From positions 21,524,428-21,588,427 of the forward strand of contig NC_082610.1 in assembly GCF_030936135.1 (NCBI RefSeq): a stretch of 64,000 nt of DNA, read 5' to 3'. The stretch is from Gavia stellata (lineage: Eukaryota > Chordata > Aves > Gaviiformes > Gaviidae). Position numbers and translations under genes: made by a program. Positions 1 to 11,766 of the stretch are shown piece after piece (position 1 is the first letter of the stretch; each line of letters begins with the position of its first letter). Under the pieces are notes generated by a model that saw nothing but the letters and a program-made list of their open reading frames with translations, was not told the DNA's origin and ran no database searches.

Positions 1-247
1 ATTCACTTTCCAACAGCTCTGTGACAGGGAGCAGCAAGGGCAGGCTATGCCTCAGGGGAAACCAGCTGGGAGCTGAGGGTGACAAGAAGGCAGGCAGAGG
101 CAGTTTCACACTGAAAAGGGCACATTCCCACAGTACCTGAGCAAGAAGGGCAGAGCAGGTACAGTCATGGTAACCAGGTTCAGCCAACAGTCCACAGTGC
201 CAGACAAACTCGGAGCGATGAAGCAGGTCTGAGATCAAGCCAGGAAG
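1..247. other. Unassigned flank, no gene seen
   Basis: Moderately GC-rich sequence directly left of a CR1 3' end. No exon with splice borders and no recognised repeat was seen. It could be part of an unrecognised repeat. Confidence 0.4.
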
Positions 248-925
248 TCATAGAATCACAGAATCACAGAATGGTTTAGGTTGGGAAAGACCTTTAAGAT
301 CACCAAGTCCAACCGTTACCCTAACTCTGCTAAGTCCACCACTAAACCATGTCCCTGAGTGCCTCATCCACACATCTTCTAAATACCTCCAGGGATGGTG
401 ACTCCACCACGTCCCTGGGCAGCCTCTTCCAGTGTCTGACAACCCTTTCAGTGAAGAAATTTTCCCTAATATCCAGCCTAAACCTCCCCTGGCACAACTT
501 GAGGCTGTTTCCTTTTATCCTATCGCTAGTTACATGGGAGAAGAGACCAGCACCCACCTCACCACAACCCCCTTTCAGGTAGTTGTAGAGAGCAATGAGG
601 TCTCCCCTCAGCCTCCTCTTCTCCAGACTGAACAACCCCAGCTCCCTCAGCCGCTCCTCATAAGACTTGTGCTCCAGACCCCTCACCAGCTTCGTTGCCC
701 TTCTCTGGACATGCTCCAGCACCTCAATGTCCTTCTTGTAGTGAGGGGCCCAACACTGAACACAGTACTCGATGTGCGGCCTCACCAGCGCTGAGTACAG
801 GGGCACGATCCCCTCCCTACTCCTGCTGCCACACTGTTTCTGATACAGGCCAGGATGCCGTTGGCCTTCTTGGCCACCTGGGCACACTGCTGGCTCATCT
901 TCAGCTGGTTGTCAATCAAGATCAT
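248..925 (-). mobile_element. CR1 LINE, 5'-truncated copy
   Basis: On the minus strand this reads as the 3' end of a CR1 retrotransposon. The tail is a run of ATTCTGTG-like octamers at 248-275, and the upstream part encodes the C-terminal end of the CR1 ORF2 protein, with readable stretches such as [33 protein letters not shown] and [16 protein letters not shown] further piece at about 830-925 ([14 protein letters not shown]-like) lies in another frame, so the copy is frameshifted. No reverse transcriptase core remains. It is a dead fragment, not a host gene. It belongs to the same subfamily as the copies at 21.5, 42.3 and 59.9 kb, judging by the shared [10 protein letters not shown] stretch or the shared 3' tail. 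Confidence 0.93.
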
Positions 926-2131
926 GTGTCAAAGTCAGGGTTTGTATCAGCCAGGCATAGGAACTGCTCAAACATGGCAAGGACCATGTATGAGAGCCTC
1001 AGCTGAAAGAGCAAAGCGTACCTGCACAATATTTAAGCTGCCTTCAGCCCAAACAGCCAAATCCACAGGAGGGGTGGGGAGTGTGCACTCTGAGCTCTGA
1101 CACTCTGAAAGGGTCTCGACCTCCTGTTGCACTACAGGTTTGTCTGCATGATGCAATGAAGTGCTGTAGAAACAGCTGTTCCTCACAGGTGAATTAGCCC
1201 TGCTTCTCAGCCCAAGGATTTCAACACGCTAAGGAGCAGTAAGTAAACGAGCTACGCCCCCAGGAATCAGTGTTGTACACAGATGAATGCAGAACCTAAA
1301 TGGACAGAGCTGCCTACATGTTATTTCTCACTATGGCTACACATACTCAAGATAAGCTACCTGGAAGACGTTAAATCAAAACAACAGCTCTGCAGAGTTC
1401 ATTCAAGATGTGACGTTTCTGACAGAGATTAAAGGGGATGCGGGTCCCCTCGGTTCTTTCCTTCTAAAAGCATATGCTGCACAGGCAAATGCCACATCTT
1501 TCTTCGGTGCAGTGAATACATTTGATGTTGTGTGACATTATGTTATTAGAGTTCTTATTGTCCTGAACGGTCATCACAATACAGATGTTCTCAAATAGCT
1601 AGTTCGCAGAAACCAATCTAAAAAGTCACATCTTCCTTTGTTATAACTCAGCTGATGTTCTTTTTGTATTCATCATAGAAAGATAATCAAAATCCTTTCA
1701 ATCCAGCATTAAGGGTATCAAAAGAGGGCTAAACTGAACAAGGCAGAAAAAGATTTATGAGTGGGTACCAGGGAAAATCCTGCCAATTCCCTTTAACAAT
1801 TAGGCCAGCATTAGTGCATAGGGTGGATGTGAATGGGATTAAATTTTTAATAAATTATCAAAGCTATGACTGAAATGATGTTACGGGAGCTTGCTTGGGC
1901 AAATTGTTACAGATTGCTACAGCTTGCTTAGGAAAAGATGGGAAAGCAAAAAAGGAGGAGTTTTTGGGCTGTTTGTAACAACAGTGTATCTGTTCCATCC
2001 TGAAACTCATGAGGAGGTGAGTGGAAAACTTTTTTAAAACATGCACAGGAAGATAAAAGGAGCAGTGATATAATAGGATACCTATTCAAAAACTCTTCCT
2101 CAGGGAGAGGGAGATTTCTCCAGTATGACAC
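926..2131. other. Intergenic, nothing recognised
   Basis: AT-rich sequence without exons bounded by splice sites, and without any repeat family I recognise. Short open frames here show no coding character. Confidence 0.5.
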
Positions 2132-2226
2132 TGTGGTGGGTTGACCTTGGGTGGCTGCCAGGTGCCCACTAAGCTGCTCTGTCCTTCCCCCTTCTCACAG
2201 GACAGTGGGAGAGAAACAGGACAAAA
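2132..2226 (+). mobile_element. Probable ERV LTR fragment, left part
   Basis: The segment begins TGTGGTGGGTTGACC and continues with the GGCTGCCAGGTGCCCAC motif typical of a common avian LTR family (recognised from memory). It stops abruptly where CR1 sequence starts. A matching right part appears to follow the CR1. The 5 bases before it (gacac) nearly match those after the right part (cacac). Orientation is given as read on the plus strand; the sense of transcription is not established. Confidence 0.5.
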
Positions 2227-3139
2227 AAGTAAGTTTGACGATGATACTAAATTAGGAGGGGCTGTGGACTCCCTCAAGGGTAGAGAGGCCTTACGGAAAG
2301 ATCTGGATAGACTAGAGAGCTGGGCAATCACCAACCGTATGAAATTTAACAAGAGCAAGTACCAGATTCCGCATCTGGGATGGGATAATCCTGGTTATAT
2401 GTACAAACTGGGGGATGGGAGGCTGGAGGGCAGCCCTGCAGAAAGAGATCTGGGGATTTGGGTCAATGGCAAGTTGACTATGAGTCAACAGTGTGCCCTG
2501 GCAGCCAAAAGGGCCAACCATGTCCTGGGGTGCATCAAGCACAGCATCGCTAGCCGGGTGAGGGAGCTGATTTTCCCACCCTGCACTGCCCTGGTGCGGC
2601 CCCACCTCGACTACTGTGTGCAGTTTTGGGCACCTCATTATAAGAAGGACATCAAACTATTAGAGCATGTCCAGAGGGCGACCAAGATGGTGAAAGGTCT
2701 CGAGGGCGAGACTCATGAGGAGCGGCTGAGGTCACTTGGTTTGTTCAGCTTAGAGAAGAGAAGGCTGAGGGGTGACCTCATCACTGAGGGGTGACCTCAT
2801 CACAGTCTACAACTTCCTCAAGAGGGGCAGCAGAGGGGGAGGAGCTGATCTCCTCTCCGTGGTGACCAGCGACAGGACACCAGGAAATGGAATGAAGCTG
2901 CATCAGAGGAAGTTCAGATTGGACATTAGGAAAAGGTTCTTCACTGAGAGGGTGGTGGGTCAGTGGAACAGGCTCCCCAGGCAAGTGGTCAGGGCACCAA
3001 GCCGGTCCGTGTTCAAGGAGCATCTTGACGATGCTCTTGGTCGTACGGTTTAGTTTTAGGTAGTCCTGTGAGAAGCAGGGAGTTGGACTCGATGATCCTT
3101 ATGGATCCCTTCCAATTCGAGATATTCTATGGTTCTAGA
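2227..3139 (+). mobile_element. CR1 LINE, 5'-truncated copy
   Basis: Plus-strand CR1 starting in the reverse transcriptase FADDTKLG-like region (here FDDDTKLGGAVDSLKG) and running through [38 protein letters not shown] and [14 protein letters not shown] to a 3' tail near 3139. It is very similar to the copy at 53.5-55.1 kb, which pairs them as one subfamily. The open frame is broken by a 19-bp tandem duplication at 2765-2802. It is non-functional. Confidence 0.93.
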
Positions 3140-3305
3140 AGTGCTACCAATGTTGCTGGTTCTGCTCTGGCCAGTGGCAGTCCGTCTTGGAGCCAGCTGG
3201 AACTGGCTGTGTCTGACATGGGGGCATCTTCTGGTGTCTTCTCACAGAAGCCCCCTCTCCAGCCTCCCCCACCCCCAAAAAAACTTGCCACGGAAACCCA
3301 GTGCA
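3140..3305 (+). mobile_element. Probable ERV LTR fragment, right part
   Basis: The text after the CR1 tail (GTTGCTGG, GGAGCCAGCTGGAACTGGCT, then ACTTGCCACGGAAACCCA) resembles the 3' part of the same avian LTR family whose start lies at 2132. It ends near GTGCA with cacac following. The central part of the LTR is missing, so this is a rearranged remnant. Confidence 0.4.
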
Positions 3306-4846
3306 CACACTGAAGCATTTAAAGACTTGAACACTATAGCAGTGAGGCCTTTACCCATCCATACATGGGAAAACAGCATGCCAATCCATCAAATGGCTAG
3401 AGTATACTGAGGAGATCTTTAATTTCAAAAGGGGGGGAAAAAGTATTTGGGGAGCAGGTGGTTTAGATTTGTACAGCTGTAGAGGAACTGTTAGAATGTA
3501 ATAAGGGTAAAAACAATCGCAGAGTTCACTCTTCTAATGAAAGGAAGATGAAGACCAAGCAGAATAATGGTATTGGACTTCAGCAATCCCTGGGATCTGG
3601 CAAGCGGAGTTACTTGCATATATTATCAGCTAAGGCAATAAGGGCATAAGGTAGCAAGCAAGCAGTAATAAACACTGCGTTAAACACTCAAGGGCAAATT
3701 AGCCCAAGACAAGGGGAAGTTTTTCATACAGCAAAAGACCAGTCTTGCTACTTCAGTAGTTCCTTAAGTGCCCAAAATTTTAAAAATAATTGTTCAAGAA
3801 GCGAGGAAAAGACCATGTAATTGAAGTACAGATAAATAACACCAGCATGTAGAGAAAATTATTCCAACAGCTGGAGTGAAAAAGAGTTCACAACTAGCCA
3901 ATACCATAAGAGCCAATAAGAGAAGATACTTCTGTGTTTACAGAGAAGAACAAAAGTAGTGTAGTCCATGGCTAAATGGAAAAGAAGAGACAGCTAACGC
4001 AGAGTGAACCATGGGCTATCCTACCTTCCAGGATTTGGTGGCCTAGAAATCAAAAAAACCCCGATTCATTGCCAAACCTAATCAAAAGTTCTTGTTGAGA
4101 GAACACACTGAGTTACATTTTTTATTATCTTCTTCACAACCACGGAAGTTAAAAGCTTAGTTTAAAATTATACATCAAAAGATTTTCCCCAATCAGATGC
4201 TTCCAGTAGACAGGACTTCAAGGAAAATAATGAAAGCTGGCAAAACAGATACCATTTGCAGATCAGATCAAAACTGAGGCCAGTGGAAAACTTACTGAAT
4301 TCAGTGGGGTCTGAGTCTGGCCAGGACAAAGAGCAAAGCTGATTTTGCCTAGCTTTGGTTCAACTTTTGGCAAAGCAGAACAAAGCAGAACATGGGCAGT
4401 TGAAGTATTTCATTGATTTGAGAAAGCTACGTGAGTTAATAGAGAGCTAAAAATCTCCATAGCTGTAAATTGATTGTAGTTTTAATGATCCGACTCACAG
4501 CAGATTTATGCAAAATACCTTCCTGTGTTTCTGGCTATCACATCACCTTATAACACAAGTAACAGCTGCTTTCAAACTGACAATATTTCTCCCTCAAGAA
4601 ACAGCTCAGTGCTTGACAAGCCACCTGCAAATCATTTTATCACCCGTAATACAGGAAAGACTTGTCAGAGGCCAGACTTCATCTCTTCCAGGACTGGTTC
4701 ATGAAATATCATCCCAGGTTTGTTCGATAAAGAAAGAACTGCTCAGCAGCCACAATTATCTTCCACACAATAGAAGTGGGGCAGTCTGTTTATGTTTACT
4801 GTCTATACCCCAACTCCTGGAATTCCGTAAATCATTTTAGTTAGTT

Positions 4847-4874
4847 AAAATCATACCCTCAGGGGTATGATTTT
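4847..4874. repeat. Perfect 12-bp inverted repeat
   Basis: The arms at 4847-4858 (aaaatcataccc) and 4863-4874 (gggtatgatttt) are exact reverse complements separated by the 4-base loop tcag. The sequence could form a hairpin. No gene flanks it, so no function is assigned. Confidence 0.85.
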
Positions 4875-7800
4875 TCTCTTACAAATTTTCTGAATTCATA
4901 TTGCCACTAAGCATGGGCAGACAAGCTTTGGAAAAAATAAGTCCTCTTCTTCATTTTCAGACCTTCAGCTAGACAACACTTTTGTGGCAATTGTGGGACG
5001 AAGATACTCCTGGATTCCCCTCATCTTACCTTTGTTACCTTTTCTCTGTTAGCAGGTCTGCTAGCAGAGAAATAAAAATGTAAGCTACACTGAATTTCAC
5101 ACGCAGCAGTTAAGACACCGAAAGCGATCCCGTTTTCACTCTTTACAAGTTGCGTATCACTGCACACAGTTATACTTTGTACATCATCCCTGAAACACAT
5201 GGGAGAACAGCTCATTACACTGCATGGTCAATATGATTCACATTAGTGCAGCACAGGTTTCTGTAAATGAAGTAACTGGATAGCTTAAGCTAACCTCTTC
5301 ACGGAGAGGTACCCCTCTAATCTCTGTAACAAGTGCAATATTTAGTAGTCTATGAGCAGTATGCTTGCATGTGGGACCCCGTATCTCTTGCAATGAGTTG
5401 TCTCAGCTATGCCCTAAAACAAAACTTTTAATTTATCCCCTCAAACAAAGAGTAAACGTTTGAATAAAATATTAAACATAATGTGCATGATCTGACCCTC
5501 AGTAAACAACACAAATTTGCGCCAAAGAACTAATGAACCCACTGTGTGGGTTTTTTTGTCTAACAATATATGTCACATAGATCAATGCAGTGAGACAGAC
5601 ACATCATTAAAAGGGGTGCCTCTCAAAGTCTGTTATAACCGAAGAAAACGTAGCTAGTGCACACAGTCCAGACGGGAACAGAAGAGATCTCACAGCCTGA
5701 GCAGACTGGCTGATAAAAAAACCCCACAAACCAACCCCAAAACGTTGATTTCCAAAGGGCTTACTTATTTCTAGTTAGAAGCTGTGGACAAAACAAAGGC
5801 TGTTAAATGTGAAAAATCAGACCTCAAATTTTCTGCTGTGATGATCTCCAGATTTCAATACTTTCCTCTGTCTGAAAGCTGAAAATAAAGCAAAATGAAA
5901 CAATTCTCTTGTCGACTTTTTTAAAAGCTGAGAGAATCCCTTGCTTTGCTGATGTACACATAACAAACAGCCACCGATAGACTTCACTTTCAAAAAGAAG
6001 TTTGTGAAACCGCAGGGAGTGAATTTCTCAACTTGATGAGTGTTTGCCTTCTGAAACCAAGATCCTTTAATCTGTATTTACTTACAGATATCAATAGTGT
6101 TCCTTGAAATGTAAGCTTTACCTTTCCCTGGCAACTGATGCTCTAAGAACATATTAATATGGAGATTTAAGTTGGTTTGTTCTTAAGCTCTTTGGGAATT
6201 ATTGTTTGGAAAAGAATGGAGGGGGAGGAGCCAAAAAAAAATATCTCTGTGGCATTGTGGTCATCTCTGATGTTCTTATCACTGCTTACACTGCGCAGGT
6301 CTGGTCACCTTGTCTAACACAGGAAACAGTGGAGGTCGAGCAGGTACTGAGAAGGCCAAGTATGGAACAGATTCCATTCGAAGAAGAAATGAAATGGAAT
6401 ATATGTTTTCCGTTTAGAAGAAAGACAGATTATCAGAATTTGACATAGGTCTACAAAATCGCAAATGGGGACAGAAAAGTTGAATAGGAACTAACACTTA
6501 CACATTTCTCATAATGCAGAAGTTAGGAAGGGCAAGTTAGAATCAAGCTAATGAAAAAAAAAAAATTATCACATCACAGAACTGATGACCACAAGAGACT
6601 GCAACAAATGTATAAGCAGATTAAAATGTAATTAGGCAGACTCCATCAGGGATTAGTAAACTTATCTTCATGCTTATCTAGATACATTCTTTAACTCTGG
6701 TGATCTCCTGAGGCTTAGAGGATAGAGGGAAGTCTCGTTCCATAATTTTTTTTTTCCTTGCACAGTTTTCCATAAATATCTGCAACTGGCCATTGTAAAA
6801 CACAGGATAGTGTGCAAGATGATTCACAATTGCTGCCCTGAGGCCACAAGAGTCAAAGTTTTGCATGAAGTATAAAAGCAGCTCAGATTTAAGCTCAGAA
6901 ATTTGCAAATGTTTAAATTATTACTCATAATTGAGAAGAAAAGTACCTTAATCTACGTATCTTTAAAATTTTAAGGCAAGAGGTGAAATCATAAAGCAAT
7001 TAGATCTTTTCAAATGAAATCATTGGTTTGAAGTGGTAAATAGTTGTAAAACTCTACGCATTTGTCTTGGAACGGTTTCAGTAAGTTATTTATCCACACA
7101 ATGGATACTAACGCTCTGAGAGTGTAATTGAACGCGCTTAATAAAGAAAAAAATTTGGTTAAAGCCTAAAAAGCACTGTATTCACTTGTACACAAAAATA
7201 ATATCAGCTACAACTTGTTAAAATATTACCAGTTTGAGAATGAAAGAACACACATATTGATACATTTAGTCTTTGAACAGGTACAGATTTGAAAATAACA
7301 CTCCCCTGCCTCACCACAAGAAATTGCATTTAAACCGGGTTTCTGTGGCATAGGGATGCATTTGCCTATGTTTTCTGGACCTGGAGAATAGATGAGAAGG
7401 CAGAAAAAGAAGAGGAACGGACAGGTAGCTCAACTCCACATTAGAAGAGAGTCTCTATGCGGGGGTTCAAGAACGCTGTTGATTGCTAAACACAAATCCT
7501 GGGGTATTCTTCTGAGTTCTAGCCAGGTCGTGTGGACACAAAAGCCCCTGACCCAGCTGCAGAGTCGGGGCACAGGTGCTACTGAAGCTTTTGGGTTGTC
7601 ACATCTCTGTATGCAACCACAGTGGAACTCTACTTGCTGAACGTGCTCACCTCATCTCCCCCTCCCTCAATGTCCTGAATAATGGGATCCAATGCAGGCA
7701 AAAGGCAGCTCTGAGCAAAGAAATGCCTAAATACCATGCACATAGAGACTTGGTGAAATTTCTCTATCTGTATCTAGTCACAAACACAGTGACTCTCTAA

Positions 7801-10589
7801 GTTCACTGGTTGATGAGTCGCTACTTGGTAACACAGCTTCTGAGATTCTAGGGCTCTATTTCAGTGTTGGTTTCCATAAGGTATAAAACTGGTTACTTCA
7901 ATACTGTGCAAGTTAAAATTTAGAGCAAAAATTGGCCTGTCCTCCCTTTAATCTTTCAGGCCTTTCCTAAACTCCATTTAACAACAAAAGGAACTTTCAA
8001 CCGAGAAAAGAAACACAAAATGGACTCGATCTTCTTCATCTTATAATAAAAGCAGGTCTTCAAACCATTCTGGCACCACAAAAAGTTAAGAAGAGGGAAC
8101 TGAAATGTAACTAACCCCTTTGGGAAGCCCTTTGTAAGGTGAGAAAAGCAAGACGTGGCCTTCCTGCAAATGAGCCATAGGCAATGGTGTTTCACACCTG
8201 GAGAACTGGAGGGAAAACCATGTTCATGCAGTCATAACCAAACCTCATTCTTTCAGGCTGTGCTTCTAAATATGCTGAACAGCAAAGCAAGAATCTTGGA
8301 GATACTATAACCTCCTTGTCCCTTAGTTTTATTTTACTCTGGGCAAAATAGTTTGCTATAACCCTTAGCTTAATTTTCATATATGGGTGTATAAAAAAGC
8401 AACCTTTCTTTTGCGGTTAAAATACATTTTAATTTTGGAGTGCTCTGTAAGAGTAAGATGTGAAATAACTTTTTGCTTCGTTTCATCTCATCATTATTAA
8501 ATCTAGAAATCATAACAATAACTGTACAGTTACCATTACTGATCCTATGTGATCAGTGGGACAACTTCTAACAGGAACAAGCTACTCTCCTAATGAATCC
8601 TACCATTATAATAGTCACTTATATGCACACAGTCATTGCTTTTGCAATCAAATTATCAAAAGCCTGAAACAGGAATATCAAAAAAGTGAAATACGAATGT
8701 ATTTTTATATAACAAGCCAGGGAGCAATATAAACATAAATAATGGCTGCAATGGATGCATTGAAAAATACTTGAAAGTAAAATAAAATCTTTACAGATAC
8801 ATGAAAGCTATGACACTGCACAACTTATAAAAACGGAAAATAAGAATGTGACAGAAAAATGCACACATAATAAATGGAGTCAGTTAAGAAAGGAGACTTT
8901 TAAAAAAAATCTTCTTATAGTCAGTTGTTTGTTGTAGTAGAAGACAGGACTGAAGATGAAGATTACATGTACGCACCACCTACTGAGAATGCCTGACATT
9001 TAGTCGGCTTCTGTGCTGTGGATTTTTTCTTTCAGTTACAGGTTGTTTCCAGATCTCCTGGGACCAACGATCATTAACTACCCTGATATAAAAGAGCCTG
9101 ACACATAATTTTCTAGCTTTAATCACAAAAGAAGGTAAATACTTTAGACCTAATTCTCACAAACTAACCTGCATGCAAACATTGTTGCCTGTAAGACAGA
9201 CGGTTGGAAAGAACCATGACCAACTGAACTGAAATTGGTGTATTTTATGATCTTCAGCTACTTTAGCTCTTTACAGGTGCAAAGCAAATCTTTGACAGTA
9301 TTTGGATGATAGAAGGGAGTGACAGCAGACATGATAGAATGGTAAAATTACAATGTATGCATGCAGCTGTTTATCATACTCACTGCTCCTTTTCGCTAAC
9401 TGCATCAGGAAAAAAAATACAGAATTATTGTTATTTTCTTTCAAAAAACTAAAACTGCTGTGCTTTCTGCCTGTGCCATCTTCATGGTTTTTCTTACAGT
9501 TGAAACCAGGTGTGCTCCAAAGGTAAACATGGTGTTAGAAGTGTCTTTATCATATGAGAGGGTTAATTTCTGGTGAAATAATACCTACTTTCTTTCTGTA
9601 ACTTGTCGTACTGAGAAGCTGTGGCCCACAATCAATGCTGCACCTCAAAGGATGCTGTAAGTTATATCCAAAACCTCATCCTGTGAACATTGAAGAGATA
9701 TGCTTATTCAGACTAAGACGTTACAAGCATTAATAGATATTTAAACTATCGCAGAAAATCAAAGCATGTTAATCAAATTGTTTATGATGAGAGCTGTGCT
9801 AAATGAAATTATGCAAATCAATATATTCTATTAGGAAATGGCCATTGAAAGTTTTTTAAGCATATTTGTATTATGTATAAATTGTTTTTAGCAGAAATTT
9901 TTTTATGTTTATGCCATGATACTTTATTCAGATACATATTTATTTTATATGTGCCTTTCATGGAGAAACTGTCCAGGAGTATTTGCAAAATTACAAGATT
10001 CTTAATTCATGTGGTAGTTTGATGGCACACGGCTAAAACATACCTTTTATCTTCTATTTCTGCTTGTATTCAAGCTTTCAAAAATAAACAAACATAATGA
10101 CCTGTCCTTGTACCTGCAAACTGCACTATGCATTTTATCGCAGGGTTTTAAACTCCAGTTCTGATGATTTTTAAGGCTAGCTAGTAAATAGGTGATTTAC
10201 TTCTTGGCTGATACTTTGAGGAATCTACATGGTATGCAATTATCTTATCTTATTATATTAAATAATTGGAAAAAGACAAGTGCTTGTGAGTAAGGATTGA
10301 GTGGAATGTGAAGTTTGCTTCTGTTTGACAACAGAATGTCACTGAGTAGGCAGCCTTTCTACAAAAACAAGACATTTGAATTAATAAGGTAATTAAAGAA
10401 CAGAGAATAGTACACCTACTCAGTATCTTCAGATATTATTCAGGTGGCATTTGCTCTAGAGATTGTGGACTACATCTGACCTACTCTTGACTTTAAGGAT
10501 TTACGTACAATGTCTCAGGAACAATTTAAAAGAGTGATTGATGACCCAGGGATCATTGCTATAATACTAGAGGCCCTCTGGTATCTAAT

Positions 10590-10651
10590 TTCTGAAGTTA
10601 GCCTTGCCAAAGTAGTTTTTTTCTGAAGTTAGCCTTGCCAAAGAAGTTTTA
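10590..10651. repeat. 31-bp tandem duplication
   Basis: Two adjacent copies starting ttctgaagttagccttgcca lie at 10590 and 10621, differing at agtag/agaag near their ends. This looks like a recent local slippage or duplication. Confidence 0.85.
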
Positions 10652-11716
10652 TTCTAGGTTGAGACATTATTAGAATGATCCTGGAGGGGCTCAACTTGAA
10701 ATCAAAATATTTTGGAGGTGCACACACAACAGACCCGAGGTGAATTTAACCAGTCACAGGATTATTCTTCAAAGTAGGATAATCTTTGGCTAGCATTGAA
10801 TGCCATTAATGCCATATTCTAGTTGCCTTTTTCTCACTGGACCAGTGAAAGGCAAGATGAGTAGCAAATGATTCTTCCACAGTTATTCCAGCTGTCAGAA
10901 TAGCTTTATGGAATTGCAGCAAGTTGTATCTTCTCCACGCTTTTGAATCTGTGCTGGCAGAAAACTAGTGCAGGCCAACAGCAGGTAGTCCATAATGAAA
11001 GGAATAAGGAGATGGATTAAAAACCACTTTTGCTCTCCTAGTCCATCTAGTTTGCATTAGATTTGCAGCTGAACCCCAGCACTGGGCTCACTGAAACAAA
11101 AAAGTGAAGGCCCTAATGTAAAACTTTGTCACACTGATGTCTTGGATAAAAAGGACCATGCTTGAAGAAGTACAACTATATATACTTCTCCAGCAGTATT
11201 AGCACTACTACAAAACCTATTTCTGTTAGGGTTCTAAATTTACCAAGCACACCACAGTGACATTATTTTAGAGTCTGTTATTACTTCAGGAACTTTTTTT
11301 CATGTTCCTCTGAAAAGTTTCCGTATAGACTTGAAGTTTGTAAATAGGGATCAGCAGTTAAACAAACAGAAAAACCAAGGAGAATGTTGTTGCGATTAAA
11401 AAAAAAAGTCTGTAAGCTATATGTGTGTTAGTGCTTCAAAAATTGCAAAGAATTGAAGATTTCAGATGCAAGCCAACAATTTTACCTGCATCTTTTCCTG
11501 CCATCAAGGTCACGGGATATTTCTGAAGAACCATACCTTTTTTCTACAATCAAATAGCACCAGTAAATAAGCTATATTTACATATTAATGTACAAACAGT
11601 GATTATATAAAAGAAACCATTTTGCCGCAAGTTTTGCCTCTCTTTACAAGCATGATGATGATGAATTACTTCTCTATTGTCATAAAATAGTCATATGACA
11701 AAAGAAATCCTATGCT

Positions 11717-11766
11717 CAGAATCACAAAGGTTGTAAAAGACCTGTAAGATCATCAAGTCCAACCAT
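11717..11766 (-). mobile_element. CR1 3'-end fragment (about 50 bp)
   Basis: On the plus strand it reads cagaatcacaaaggttgt, then agacctgtaagatcatcaag and tccaacca, which is the reverse complement of the CR1 3' end. The octamer tail is reduced and the rest of the element is absent. Confidence 0.75.

Larger units (their letters stand above)
3306..11716. other. Gene-poor AT-rich intergenic DNA
   Basis: No exon, RNA gene or recognised repeat could be supported over about 8.4 kb. Local features are a 12-bp inverted repeat at 4847-4874 and a 31-bp tandem duplication at 10590-10651. Open frames are short, start in AT-rich text and lack splice or homology support. Confidence 0.5.

Noticed and set aside
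342-887. 181-residue open frame as a host gene
   Set aside because: It is the C-terminal ORF2 remnant of a truncated CR1; the same protein text recurs at 21.6, 54.8 and 59.9 kb.
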